From assembly GCA_900541575.1 (NCBI GenBank), contig UQKO01000051.1:1-19961 (forward strand): a stretch of 19,961 nt of DNA, read 5' to 3'. This document shows positions 7,678-14,181 of this stretch, piece after piece. The translations under genes were made by a program, and so were the position numbers. This DNA comes from an uncultured Prevotella sp. (GTDB lineage: Bacteria; Bacteroidota; Bacteroidia; Bacteroidales; Bacteroidaceae). The notes below the pieces were generated by a model. The model was not told where the DNA came from. It searched no databases and saw only the letters and a program-made list of their open reading frames with translations. Numbering within the stretch: position 1 is the first letter of the stretch; each line of letters begins with the position of its first letter.

Positions 7678-7764
7678 GAACCTAGTAGAAACGTAAAGCT
7701 CTTTTCGTTATCTTATCATATTGACATTTATTACTCCTTAATATATATATATTATAAAGACTTC

Positions 7765-9417
7765 ATGTACTTATTGAAATATTTGGCCGTGGCGGGTGCT
7801 CTGCTTGCCACGCATCTTAGTGCACAGGTGGCAGAGCCACTTCATCTCGTGCCACTTCCTGCCAAAGTGGTTCAGGGAAGCGGGCAATTTGTGTTCGGAA
7901 AAACGGTGAAAGCATCAGCCGATGCTTATGAAGGAGATAGCATTGCATGGGTGCTCTCACGCTTTGGTAAAAACTTCCAACAGACCACGGGAATTCCTCT
8001 CAAATTCGTAAAAAAAAGCGCGGCACTCCAATTAAAACTCAATTCCACCCTTGCTCCTGAAGGGTATAAACTCAATATTAGAGAAAAGCAAATCATTGTG
8101 GAGGCATCTCGTCCGGCAGGATTCTTCTATGCCTTGCAATCGTTACAACAGTTGCTTGCCTCACGCTCTGTTATGGCTGGCGTGTCAGCTCCTGATTCGG
8201 TAAAGAGTTGGAGTGTTCCTGTGGTGGATATTGAAGATGCTCCCCGCTTTGGCTGGCGTGGTTTCATGCTTGATGAAGGTCGTCACTTCTTCGGCAAGGA
8301 AGAAGTGAAACGCATCCTTGACATGATGGCAGCCTATAAGATGAACCGCTTCCATTGGCACTTGACCGAAGACCAGGGCTGGCGCATCGAAATCAAAAAA
8401 TACCCCAAACTCACCGAAGTGGGAGCATGGCGACAAAGCAAAGTGTTAGGGTGGGGTGATACCAAACCCGACGGACAGCGCTACGGCGGCTACTATACAC
8501 AAGAAGATGCTCGTGAAATCGTGAAATACGCTCGCGACCGCTTTATAGAAGTAGTACCAGAGGTGGATATTCCTGGTCACTCTCAAGCTGCTGTGGCTGC
8601 TTATCCAGAGTTTCTCTCATGTGATCCACAAAATGAACATGGCGTATGGCTCTATCAAGGAGTGTCGAGCGATGTGATTAATGTGGCCAATCCACGTGCT
8701 GTGACCTTTGCTAAGGACGTCATTGATGAACTAATCGACATTTTTCCTTTCGGATATATTCATCTAGGAGGAGACGAATGTCCTGTGAATAAGTGGAAGG
8801 AAAATGCAGATTGCACGGAACAACTTAAGAGTCTTGGATCCGACAATTATCGCGACTTGCAAATCAATTTCTATCGTCAACTGAAGCAATACATTGCTTC
8901 GAAACCACAGAATCGTCAGCGCAAGTTGATTTTTTGGAACGAGGTGTTGCATGGCAATACAACCTCTCTAGGAGAAGATTTCACTGTAATGGCTTGGATT
9001 GGTGCCGATGCCGCTGCTCGTGATGCGGTGAATCGTGGGCTTACTACTATTCTTTCGCCTCAAATTCCTTATTATATAAATCGCCGACAGAGTAAAGATC
9101 CTAACGAGCCACGTTCACAGGGCTACGGAACGGAAACACTGGAAGCCGTATACAATTATGTGCCAATGAAGGACGTACCTGCCACTCAGTATCCCCAATA
9201 TCTAGGCGTACAAGCCAACTTCTGGACGGAATGGGTGGAAACTTCCTCTGTGTTGGAATATCTCATGTTTCCACGCTTAGCCGCCGTGGCCGAAGCTGGA
9301 TGGACACCGCAGCAACTGCGCAGTTATCCCAACTTCTTGCAACGCATGCAGCTTGAGCCCTCTTTTTATCAAGCCAAGGGCGTAAACTATGGTAAACATG
9401 CTTTTATAGGAAAGTAA
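7765..9417 (+). CDS. Secreted beta-N-acetylhexosaminidase, GH20 family
   Basis: A 550-residue glycoside hydrolase that removes terminal beta-linked GlcNAc or GalNAc from glycans, probably in the periplasm or at the cell surface. A signal peptide covers residues 1 to about 20 (MYLLKYLAVAGALLATHLSA). A GH20b-type N-terminal domain runs to about residue 150, followed by the catalytic barrel. Family motifs are clear: FHWHLTEDQGWRIEIKKYP at about 196-214, VPEVDIPGHSQAA at 265-277, and HLGGDECP at 333-340 with the catalytic Asp337-Glu338 pair that supports substrate-assisted catalysis. Trp-rich stretches near the end (FWTEWVETS, AEAGWTP) close the active site. The length suits a two-domain enzyme with no C-terminal extra module. 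It stands next to the decayed mobile element that starts about 150 bases after its stop. Confidence 0.95.
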   Translation: MYLLKYLAVAGALLATHLSAQVAEPLHLVPLPAKVVQGSGQFVFGKTVKASADAYEGDSIAWVLSRFGKNFQQTTGIPLKFVKKSAALQLKLNSTLAPEGYKLNIREKQIIVEASRPAGFFYALQSLQQLLASRSVMAGVSAPDSVKSWSVPVVDIEDAPRFGWRGFMLDEGRHFFGKEEVKRILDMMAAYKMNRFHWHLTEDQGWRIEIKKYPKLTEVGAWRQSKVLGWGDTKPDGQRYGGYYTQEDAREIVKYARDRFIEVVPEVDIPGHSQAAVAAYPEFLSCDPQNEHGVWLYQGVSSDVINVANPRAVTFAKDVIDELIDIFPFGYIHLGGDECPVNKWKENADCTEQLKSLGSDNYRDLQINFYRQLKQYIASKPQNRQRKLIFWNEVLHGNTTSLGEDFTVMAWIGADAAARDAVNRGLTTILSPQIPYYINRRQSKDPNEPRSQGYGTETLEAVYNYVPMKDVPATQYPQYLGVQANFWTEWVETSSVLEYLMFPRLAAVAEAGWTPQQLRSYPNFLQRMQLEPSFYQAKGVNYGKHAFIGK

Positions 9418-9518
9418 TACTTTTTATAGTAAGGAATAGAATCTTTGGAGATGCAATTCTCGAATCTCTATTTTAGCTATTGCAACATTTTTATCGTGTA
9501 AGCTAAATCCGCGTAAGC

Positions 9519-9566
9519 ATCCCATGTAAGTCGTATTGTAAAAAACAAATGCGACTTGCATGGGAT
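9519..9566. terminator. Long hairpin after the hexosaminidase gene, at the edge of the mobile remnant
   Basis: Arms 9519-9537 and 9548-9566 pair over 19 bp, with two differences that are G-U pairs on one strand, around a 10-base A-rich loop. On the plus strand the stem is followed by GTTTTGGG, a weak T tract. It lies 100 bases after the GH20 stop and could terminate it. It also falls right where traG homology ends, so the traG frame runs through the stem. Confidence 0.5.
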
Positions 9567-9812
9567 GTTTTGGGTGAACTCATAGTAGCTGTCAATGTTG
9601 GCGGAGTATTTCTGCACTGGATTTTCCATGCGCAGTATGGCTGAGTAGTCACCGTTCTTGGTATACACCACACCGATGCCGTCCACTTCCTCCACCGAGA
9701 AGTAGATGTCCTCGAATATCTTTTTTCGTTTGCCTTCAGTACCGAAGGCATATACGGATGTTGCCATGCCGATACATAGTGCAATGAAAAACAAGATGAC
9801 GTATAGTATCAT
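9567..9812 (-). pseudogene. traG: traG, N-terminal fragment of the conjugation ATPase
   Basis: TraG of Bacteroides-type conjugative transposons is a VirB4-like ATPase of about 830 residues that powers the mating pore. Here only the first 80 or so codons remain: a membrane-anchored start (MILYVILFFIALCIGMATSVYAFG) followed by KRKKIFEDIYFSVEEVDGIGVVYT and NPVQKYSANIDSYYEFT. After YYEFT the family similarity seems to stop and the frame runs on through a hairpin for about 30 meaningless codons to a stop at 9477. All Walker motifs are missing, so the product cannot work as an ATPase. The exact breakpoint is uncertain by about 10-15 bases. The intact start codon at 9812 is preceded by AGGAAAGAA, a reasonable ribosome site. 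Confidence 0.75.
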
Positions 9813-9901
9813 TTCTTTCCTTTCTGGTTATTCGTTATTCTCTCTGTGGCTGTTCTTTTGCATTTCTTTCCTGCGTTTTGTTCTCAGGAAGCAACAAATA
9901 A

Positions 9902-9941
9902 AGGTAGGCTCACTCTTTCTTTCGTCGGAGCGAACCTACCT
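9902..9941 (-). promoter_or_regulatory. 14-bp hairpin in the traF-traG gap
   Basis: Arms 9902-9915 and 9928-9941 pair with two differences, both wobble-compatible on the minus strand. On that strand the stem is followed by TTATTTG. It could attenuate transcription between traF and traG or set the 3' end of a traF message. The roughly 190-base gap between these two genes is longer than I expect for this operon. Confidence 0.4.
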
Positions 9942-9999
9942 CTGTCAATATGCAATCAACCCAACAACTCTCATGATGGTTCTTCTTTTGATTTCCTTA

Positions 10000-10299
10000 T
10001 CAGAAGCTCTTGCTATGGGCGTAGATATACACTCCTTGGTCGCTCTTCTTGGTATGCAGTCCCTTCTGTTGTTTGAGGAAAATGAGGGCAGCACCTGTGG
10101 AAATGGCAAATACAAGCACCACGAGCCCTACAACGAATCCCAACAAACAATAAGCGATGATGAAACCTACAATGGCTCCACCTGCCGTACCTGCCGCCCA
10201 ATAGATATAGCGTCCTTGGAATCCCATGAATTCAAGCGGTTTTTGCAAACCCTTGAACACGGGGAAGTCCGCATAGCGTTCTTCTTTATCTGCGTCCAT
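10000..10299 (-). CDS. traF: TraF-like conjugative transposon protein (DUF4133)
   Basis: A 99-residue protein with two membrane helices in a hairpin (about residues 33-51 and 54-74). It reads ADFPVFKGLQKPLEFMGFQGRYIYWAAGTAGG, then the helices, then LKQQKGLHTKKSDQGVYIY, the characteristic pattern of DUF4133/TraF of Bacteroides conjugative transposons, which resembles VirB3 components of type IV secretion. Length and both ends look intact. It lies between a traE tail and a truncated traG in the standard traE-traF-traG order, so it is a surviving gene of a dead transfer operon and is unlikely to function alone. The first ATG at 10299 is used; the family start may be a few codons inside. Confidence 0.85.
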   Translation of the reverse strand: MDADKEERYADFPVFKGLQKPLEFMGFQGRYIYWAAGTAGGAIVGFIIAYCLLGFVVGLVVLVFAISTGAALIFLKQQKGLHTKKSDQGVYIYAHSKSF

Positions 10300-10372
10300 A
10301 ACAATAGTTTCTTTGCGTTATCACTCTCTTTTTGACAATCTCACTTCTTGCTGTTGTTCGGATTATGTGTCA

Positions 10373-10465
10373 TTATCCGATACCGAAGAACAGAGGCAAT
10401 GCCTGGGCTGCTGCAATCAGGAAGATACATGCGCCAACGACCATCATAATCTTCTTCTTGAAATC
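10373..10465 (-). pseudogene. traE: traE, C-terminal remnant (DUF4134)
   Basis: A 30-codon frame ending at 10373 reads KKKIMMVVGACIFLIAAAQA, then LPLFFGIG. The GACIFL-type hydrophobic helix near the end matches the C-terminus of DUF4134/TraE pilin-like proteins, which lie directly upstream of traF in these operons. A stop codon precedes the fragment in frame (10466-10468), and no N-terminal part is seen. It is therefore a truncated remnant. The match rests on a short segment, so the family call is moderately sure; position before traF supports it. Confidence 0.6.
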
Positions 10466-10499
10466 TTACTGATTGTTTGTAACAAATTGATACTCAATT

Positions 10500-10679
10500 C
10501 TAATTGGTGATACGATATAACGAAAGAAACAAATTAGGAACAACAAAATTGAGAAACCCCAAAAATGAGTATGAGAAAACATAAATTAACACTGAAAACA
10601 ACGATAATTTTCCGATTTTGTCATTAGAATGTGCTATCTGAGGCTGACTGATTTCTTTATTTAAGTGGTCGTTTTTCAT
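10500..10679 (-). CDS. Possible small membrane protein, 59 residues
   Basis: An ATG at 10679 opens a 59-codon frame with a hydrophilic start (MKNDHLNKEISQPQIAHSND) and a hydrophobic second half (about residues 26-54, SLFSVLIYVFSYSFLGFLNF onward) that could form one membrane segment or a hairpin. The split between polar and hydrophobic halves is protein-like, but the region is AT-rich and a chance frame of this length is quite possible. No ribosome site or promoter box is convincing, and I know no homologue. Confidence 0.22.
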   Translation of the reverse strand: MKNDHLNKEISQPQIAHSNDKIGKLSLFSVLIYVFSYSFLGFLNFVVPNLFLSLYRITN

Positions 10680-10757
10680 CTGTCACAGATGTAAATGTCT
10701 TCAAAAATGCAGCAAGATTGAATAAATATTAAATACTATATTCTAAATATTATTTTG

Positions 10758-10765
10758 TATATTTG
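10758..10765 (+). promoter_or_regulatory. -7 box upstream of the Xre remnant and cargo genes
   Basis: TATATTTG matches TAnnTTTG, 17 bases before the remnant start codon at 10783. No TTTG is found 19-20 bases upstream. It may still drive the two downstream genes. Confidence 0.45.
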
Positions 10766-10782
10766 TGGCAAAGTTGAGAAAA

Positions 10783-10957
10783 ATGAAGTTGAACATAATA
10801 AAAACAGTCTTGGTCGAAAAGGATTAGTACGATAAATGCTTATTGTTGTAACAGACAGCAACCCAATTTAGATACATTATACAAGATTGCAAAATTGCTA
10901 TCTGTAGAATTAAAAGACTTGATTGTAGACAAAACTATAGAAGAAAATGTTGAATGA
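10783..10957 (+). pseudogene. Xre/Cro-type HTH regulator disrupted by an internal deletion
   Basis: The ATG at 10783 encodes MKLNIIKTVLVEK, a typical start of small Xre regulators in Bacteroidetes, then stops at 10825-10827. Two frames over, from about 10826 to the stop at 10955, the sequence reads STINAYCCNRQQPNLDTLYK and then IAKLLSVELKDLIVDKTIEENVE, the recognition helix region and C-terminus of the same family. The segment normally between (about a dozen residues containing the first HTH helix, of type SQTWLAKxLG) is missing, and the frame changes. The simplest reading is an out-of-frame internal deletion giving a dead regulator. It directly precedes a two-gene unit that it probably once controlled. 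Confidence 0.75.
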
Positions 10958-10990
10958 TGTTTTAAGGTAAAGTAGAAATAATAAGCCCTT

Positions 10991-11350
10991 ATGGAAAACG
11001 TATTTAGAGATTATGGTAGATTTGAAAACGAATCCAACAATCAAATCATCTGTTTTAATGTAACACGCACCTATTTATTGTGTAAAAGACCCAGTTTGTA
11101 TGAATGTGTAAGAAAGTATTGGAGATTGAATGGGGAACGAGCTAAAAAGGCAGAATACGTTTTTGCCATTTGTTCTGGTTACATCGTAGGGGTATTTAAG
11201 CCAACCCATTGGTTCCTTACAGATTCAAATGAATATGTAGGTCGATGGGAATTTGAAGGTGTAGAGATTTCGGACTCTCCGTATTTACATATGGATATTT
11301 CTCAACTTGTAGGAAAAAGACAAAATCCAGTATCATACATTAATATGTAA
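10991..11350 (+). CDS. Unrecognised 119-residue cargo protein
   Basis: A soluble 119-residue protein with no signal peptide or membrane segment. Visible blocks are ICFNVTRTY, then LYECVRKYWRLNGERAKKAE, then YVFAICSGYIVGVFKPTHWF, GRWEFEGVEI and, at the end, LVGKRQNPVSYINM. The sequence suggests a compact alpha/beta domain: an RxYWxxxxERAxxAxYVFA helix-strand unit with conserved-looking Trp, Arg and Glu. I recall similar layouts in unannotated Bacteroidetes proteins but cannot name a family. It lies 33 bases after the broken Xre gene and five bases before a WG-repeat gene, and the region is AT-rich compared with the chromosomal genes, pointing to horizontally acquired cargo. No function is claimed. 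Confidence 0.7.
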   Translation: MENVFRDYGRFENESNNQIICFNVTRTYLLCKRPSLYECVRKYWRLNGERAKKAEYVFAICSGYIVGVFKPTHWFLTDSNEYVGRWEFEGVEISDSPYLHMDISQLVGKRQNPVSYINM

Positions 11351-11355
11351 TCATC

Positions 11356-12222
11356 ATGAGAAAAGAACAATTACTTAACATATACGAAGATAATGGGTTA
11401 TATGGAGCAAAAGACCAAAATGGACAGATTGTTATTACCGCACAATATACGGAAATGTATCAATTTAGTTGTGGACTTTCATTGGTTAGAAATAGTCAAT
11501 ATCAGTATGCTTACATTGACTACGATAATAATATTGTTATTCCATTTGGTGTATATTCTTGGTGCGAACCTAGGTTTGTTTGTGGCTATGCCAGAGTGTT
11601 AAAAGATAAATGGGGTATCATAAATACAAGAGGAGATTTAATTATCCCATTAAAATACGATAAAATATGGGCTTTAAACGAAGAATACTTATGTTCCATA
11701 AAAGCATATGATGGTACACAAGAAACAAGCATCAACCTGTTAAAGCTAACATCAAACAACATGCTATTAGACGGACTTACCTATATAGCAACATATTCAG
11801 TAAACGATTTTAAAGAGCTGTCTAATTGCAGTCATGTATACATTAAAAAAGATATAGAAACCAACCAATTATTTTTCACTTATGGAACAAATATTGGTGC
11901 TGTAGCTATAAATTCTATTCCAAAAGAACCAATGTTTTCAATTGTCAGCAATAGCAACGGAAAGATATTTGTTTTACTCACAGAAAAATGCGATGTAGGA
12001 AAGACCTCATTTCCACCTTCATCTATAGAAATAAATGATGACAGTAACAAAAAAGGAAAGAAACTGGCTTCAAATTATCATAAAACTTCATTTTGGGATT
12101 ATGAAAACGAGAAAATGAATGATTACGATAATTGGAGTGACCCTTTTGGTGACGAGAGAGCGTTTTATGACGGTTGGTCTAGAGAGGACGTAGAATCAGG
12201 TTTGGCTGATGCCTATGAATAA
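11356..12222 (+). CDS. WG-repeat protein of the mobile-element cargo
   Basis: A 288-residue protein. Its first 110 residues carry WG-type repeats: a degenerate one at about 15-33 (LYGAKDQNGQIVITAQY), another at about 51-63 (YAYIDYDNNIVIP) and a canonical one at 85-103 (KWGIINTRGDLIIPLKYDK). Such beta repeats usually form ligand- or protein-binding surfaces. The middle (110-225) is not recognised. The C-terminus is a charged, flexible segment with Asn/Asp/Lys, ending in WSDPFGDERAFYDGWSREDV and ESGLADAYE, a motif with two Trp and many acids that looks like a conserved tail. No signal peptide, so probably cytoplasmic. The start is five bases after the previous stop, so both genes are on one message. 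The gene is AT-rich and appears intact. A convergent hairpin at 12294-12329 follows. Confidence 0.82.
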   Translation: MRKEQLLNIYEDNGLYGAKDQNGQIVITAQYTEMYQFSCGLSLVRNSQYQYAYIDYDNNIVIPFGVYSWCEPRFVCGYARVLKDKWGIINTRGDLIIPLKYDKIWALNEEYLCSIKAYDGTQETSINLLKLTSNNMLLDGLTYIATYSVNDFKELSNCSHVYIKKDIETNQLFFTYGTNIGAVAINSIPKEPMFSIVSNSNGKIFVLLTEKCDVGKTSFPPSSIEINDDSNKKGKKLASNYHKTSFWDYENEKMNDYDNWSDPFGDERAFYDGWSREDVESGLADAYE

Positions 12223-12293
12223 ATAAAAAGAATACATTAGTGTCCGTTAAGACGGAAGGTCTTATTTGTTCAGATGGGACTACATAAAAGGAA

Positions 12294-12329
12294 CCGACTG
12301 ATTTTAGGCTAAAGCCCAAGGTCAGTCGG
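12294..12329. terminator. Bidirectional hairpin between convergent genes
   Basis: CCGACTGA (12294-12301) pairs with TCAGTCGG (12322-12329), and inside GGCT/AGCC (12307-12310 and 12313-12316) forms a second stem. Minus-strand tail is TTCCTTTTATG; plus-strand tail is ATTGTCATTTT. It separates the WG-repeat gene from the convergent mobilization gene. A smaller stem TCCGT/ACGGA lies at 12243-12256. Confidence 0.65.
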
Positions 12330-12333
12330 ATTG

Positions 12334-12939
12334 TCATTTTCCACAACTCTGTGCAATCATCATTCCTATACCTCCAGCCACCACAAAGATACCAATCGTG
12401 AAGAAGAACCAGAAGAACCACTGGGCATAGTAACCAAGGTAACAACCATCATATTCCTTGTAGCGTTCACGGACTTTCTTCCGTTCATCAGCAAACATGG
12501 AATTGACCTCACGGATATGCGTCTGCATCTGTGCGGTCATCCATTGGCGTTCTTTGGCAAATAGTTCTTGGATCTTTTTCCAGTCAGCATCATTGACATT
12601 TACAGACACCTTTAATTTTGTGGGAGCATTTTCCAAAACTTTGTCTATGTGCTGATTGATGGTATCAACCTTTTTGCTGATAGTACTCACTGCACCACCT
12701 AATTTGGTTTCTGCACGCTGATACTGCTGAATGGCAGATTCCAGTTCAAGTGTGGCATTGATGAAGGTGTTGGTAGCCTTGTCAATGTCCTCACTCAACT
12801 GCTTCAACTCAGGAACTCGGTTTACAAGTCCATCCTCGGCTTGCTGTTCCTCAACCTCGTTTTCGACATCATTCATCATGTTGTCGAAGTCGGATCTTTC
12901 TTCTGTGTCTATGTTTATCTTGCTTTTTCTGATTGCCAT
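12334..12939 (-). CDS. Mobilization-associated coiled-coil membrane protein
   Basis: A 201-residue protein. Residues about 1-45 are acidic and polar, 45-120 form a long heptad-like helix (LKQLSEDIDKATNTFINATL onward), 120-170 are basic/acidic coiled coil (FAKERQWMTAQMQTHIREVN), and a single membrane helix lies at about 173-195 (WFFWFFFTIGIFVVAGGIGM). A protein of this type lies just downstream of the relaxase gene in many Bacteroidetes conjugative transposons; its role is not well defined and may be to tether the relaxosome to the membrane. It starts 12 bases after the relaxase stop, in the same operon. Unlike the relaxase, it seems intact. Confidence 0.75.
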   Translation of the reverse strand: MAIRKSKINIDTEERSDFDNMMNDVENEVEEQQAEDGLVNRVPELKQLSEDIDKATNTFINATLELESAIQQYQRAETKLGGAVSTISKKVDTINQHIDKVLENAPTKLKVSVNVNDADWKKIQELFAKERQWMTAQMQTHIREVNSMFADERKKVRERYKEYDGCYLGYYAQWFFWFFFTIGIFVVAGGIGMMIAQSCGK

Positions 12940-12951
12940 ATTGTCATTGAT

Positions 12952-13840
12952 TTATCGGTGGAAACTTCTGCTGCGTGGTTTAGGCTTGCACATGGAATGA
13001 GCCATCTGTGCGCAACGGTGGGCAAACTTCCAGTCATCTTCATCGTCTTTTTTACCCCAACCAGAAGAAGGAGTAGAACCGCCACCACCACATGACTCAG
13101 ACATGGAAGTGGCTGCGTCAATATACCCTGCAAACAACAGTATCGCTACATGAGCGACATTATCTGTTGTCGCTATATCATTATCCTCTGGAATCTGAAC
13201 CTCATTAGTAAAGACATCTTTGACAGAGTTCGGAATCCACACCTTTTTTAACTTCATCGCCAATGTTGATTGTGAATGCCGTTTGTGCAATTTGAGGTTG
13301 CGCCTTTGGTTGTGATGCTGTTGGAGTCTGAACGACATGACGAACTGGGCGAGGCGCAGGAGCAACGGATGGAGAAACAGGCTTTGTCTTGACTTGTGTT
13401 GTTTTTGGGTGCAGTTTCATCCATGTGTCTTCAATCTTTGATGCCATAAACTTTCTGTCAATCTCCGAAGCCTTGAACACGGAAGCATTCTTGCCGACAG
13501 TGTAGCCGACAAGTTTCCGCTGCTTGCCGTAACGAGGTTTAACCTCATAGCCTTTCATGCGCAACAGATTGAAGTATCTGTCAATGTTGAACTGTTGCAT
13601 ATCTTTGAGAGTATGTTCGCAATCCTCCGCAAGCTCCACTTTCCGCATATTCCGAATTTCCTGCGGTTGTTCCCACCCATGACGCATATTGATGATTTCC
13701 GCAGCCTTCATTGCCCGAAGATGAATGTCGTGTACATCATTGGTATTCCCCTCCATGTCCACACGACAACAGTCAATGTGAAGGTGCAGCGTTCCTGACT
13801 TGGAGTCAGAATGCAGTCCGCCCACATTCATAGAATTGGC
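12952..13840 (-). pseudogene. Relaxase (MobA/VirD2-type), N-terminally truncated and frameshifted
   Basis: Relaxases nick the transfer origin and stay bound to the DNA. The remaining 5' part begins near 13831 (MNVGGLHSDSKSGTLHLHID) and keeps the metal-binding histidine motif HxH (HLHID) of the family, followed by RVDMEGNTNDVHDIHLRAMK and the typical relaxase middle region ending near 13250. The N-terminal third with the catalytic Tyr is missing: an in-frame stop lies at 13841-13843. At 13244-13249 a run of six T (six A on the coding strand) shifts the frame; with five, DEVKK would run straight into VWIPNSVKDVFTNE, and the frame then continues open to the true end at 12952 (PKPRSRSFHR). Pro/Gln-rich linker residues lie around the shift. 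Two independent lesions make it a pseudogene. Confidence 0.8.
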
Positions 13841-14073
13841 TTAATAGAGAAAGGGGGAGGATAGTGCGGTTGAGGAGATTTTTTCCTCTGTATTCATTGT
13901 TTGCGTGGGCAAATTAACTAGATGTTTGTAGGAAATATGCGGATTTTATTTCTAAGCATATTTTATATCCAATCGAATTGCATATTCATGAGCAAAATGC
14001 GCATATTATGACAGAAAAACAGAAAAATAGAAAGATTTTATGGCAATTTGTACGCGTGTATTGGATAAATGTT
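13841..14073. other. Region between the relaxase remnant and the ilv promoter
   Basis: No supported gene. It contains the right edge of mobile-element homology (about 13840), a small 5-bp hairpin with a T-rich loop (GAGGA/TCCTC, 13872-13888) and the four GCATATT repeats. A 29-codon plus-strand frame from 13922 spans the repeats but has no ribosome site and precedes the promoter. Confidence 0.5.
13934..14007 (+). repeat. Four spaced GCATATT heptamers upstream of ilvD
   Basis: GCATATT occurs at 13956-13962, 13980-13986 and 14001-14007 and in inverted form at 13934-13940. Successive GCATAT cores begin at 13935, 13956, 13980 and 14001, that is 21, 24 and 21 bases apart, about two helical turns. 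The block ends about 65 bases before the ilvD -7 box, a position suited to an activator or to upstream repressor binding. Which regulator binds is unknown. Confidence 0.5.
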
Positions 14074-14081
14074 TACATTTG
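14074..14081 (+). promoter_or_regulatory. -7 box of the ilv operon promoter
   Basis: TACATTTG followed by GC matches TAnnTTTG. A TTTG at 14047-14050 lies 23 bases upstream, somewhat more than the usual 19-20. Transcription would start about 14088, leaving a leader of about 94 bases with a small AGCGT/ACGCT stem (14116-14129). No leader peptide rich in Ile, Leu or Val is visible in the leader. Confidence 0.6.
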
Positions 14082-14181
14082 CAATTCAAAATAACAACAA
14101 GAGTAGTAATCTGTAAGCGTCGGTACGCTCAACTGTAATAGGGCGCATCCACAGCAAATTGATATAAACGTTCCGAAAGTT

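Larger units (their letters stand above)
10466..10782. other. AT-rich junction region between traE remnant and Xre pseudogene
   Basis: A stretch of 317 bases with no recognised gene. It holds a small possible minus-strand frame (10500-10679), a 6-bp hairpin CATCTG/CAGATG at 10677-10691 and a -7 box at 10758-10765. It probably contains the deletion junction that removed most of traE and the genes upstream of it. Confidence 0.5.

Noticed and set aside
7740..7757. AT repeat (ATATATATAT) before the hexosaminidase gene as a promoter or phase-variable tract
   Set aside because: Too short and imperfect to argue for slippage, and it does not match the TAnnTTTG box.
9706..10335. Plus-strand frame of 209 codons across the tra remnants
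   Set aside because: Antisense to traG and traF, which are recognised on the minus strand; composition is a reflected membrane-protein pattern.
9519..13840. Direct repeats flanking the element as attachment sites
   Set aside because: I compared the sequences around both edges and saw no shared repeat; both edges look like internal deletion points.
13922..14011. 29-codon frame upstream of ilvD as a branched-chain amino-acid leader peptide
   Set aside because: It lies upstream of the likely transcription start near 14088, has no ribosome site, and only 9 of 29 residues are Ile, Leu or Val without a run of them.
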